This document shows, in pieces, positions 32,476 to 32,819 of a stretch of DNA of 32,819 bases. This DNA is from Paulinella micropora (lineage: Eukaryota; Cercozoa; Imbricatea; Euglyphida). The stretch lies in assembly GCA_009731375.1 (NCBI GenBank), contig BJOX01000102.1, forward strand, positions 352,818 through 385,636, given 5' to 3'. The position numbers were made by a program, and so were the translations under genes. The notes below the pieces were generated by a model that saw only the letters and a program-made list of their open reading frames with translations, was not told the origin of the DNA and did no database searches. Numbering within the stretch: position 1 is the first letter of the stretch; the number at the start of each line of letters is the position of its first letter.

Positions 32476-32575
32476 GAAGAAAAGAAGAAAAGAAGAAAAG
32501 AAGAAAAGAAGAAGAAGAAGAAGAAGAAGAGAAGAAGAAGAAGAAAAAAAAAGGAGAAAAAGAAGGAAAGGAACA
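31470..32575. repeat. Polypurine tract of about 1.1 kb
   Basis: GGAGG-, GAAA-, GAA- and GAAAA-based repeats with a (GTA)n patch at about 31640-31738 as the main pyrimidine interruption. From about 31760 to 32565 the plus strand is almost only A and G (rare T/C at about 32230 and 32292). Such tracts form intramolecular triplexes. Confidence 0.95.
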
Positions 32576-32588
32576 ACAACAACAGCAA

Positions 32589-32819
<231 letters not shown>

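Overview
This window is eukaryotic nuclear DNA from an organism I cannot name. It has long GATA/CTAT, CATA, ATT, CAA, GAA and homopolymer tracts, a tRNA-derived SINE head, a hAT transposase relic, foldback (MITE-like) elements and a complete-length but broken Ty1/copia retrotransposon. Six runs of N (1124-1521, 3047-3886, 6987-7106, 10688-10979, 23199-23208, 26461-26470) show it is a draft scaffold. Most of the long open frames in the repeats (poly YLSI, YIHT, LLLL, QQQQ) are microsatellite artefacts, not genes.

Layout. 1-4070: AT-rich, densely coding and virus-like. It holds four small intron-less genes: a truncated virion-type N-terminal domain, an F-box-like/zinc protein, a large basic-tailed protein interrupted by a gap, and a coiled-coil protein. 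It also holds compact divergent promoters, a cluster of GGTCGGACA motifs and a degenerate tRNA-like sequence. I read it as the remains of an endogenous polinton-like virus, virophage or NCLDV fragment; this is an inference, since no hallmark capsid, ATPase or polymerase is visible. 4242-4406: decayed hAT dimerisation domain. 4407-5780: no gene.

5787-19410: about 13.6 kb of simple and higher-order repeats. Within them are several non-microsatellite units: a ~200-bp unit present twice, 76-bp GC-rich direct repeats flanking a ~129-bp tandem pair, a ~180-bp tandem triplet carrying a perfect 16-bp palindrome, a 44-bp pyrimidine minisatellite, eleven CTAT-embedded islands sharing TCCTCGACAAGCGAAG, and a series of ~0.7-kb units in which CTAT and GATA polarity alternates around near-perfect palindromes. 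19507-20152: two related foldback elements in opposite orientation.

21511-29770: a Ty1/copia element with ~325/332-bp LTRs (about 3% divergent by eye), gag-like ORF, a second ORF with a C-x9-C-x25-C-x2-H motif, then protease, integrase, reverse transcriptase and RNase H in copia order. Pol is split by stops and frame changes, and catalytic motifs are altered in protease and integrase, so it looks non-autonomous. 29771-30800: no clear gene. 30807-30900 (minus): a short exon-like acidic C-terminus with a diverged duplicate nearby. 30912-32819: GTA, GAA and CAA repeats, ~1.1 kb of almost pure polypurine, then about 116 A followed by about 106 T at the window edge.

The genes do not form one pathway: the window is a mosaic of a virus-like island and transposon remains set in repeat DNA.
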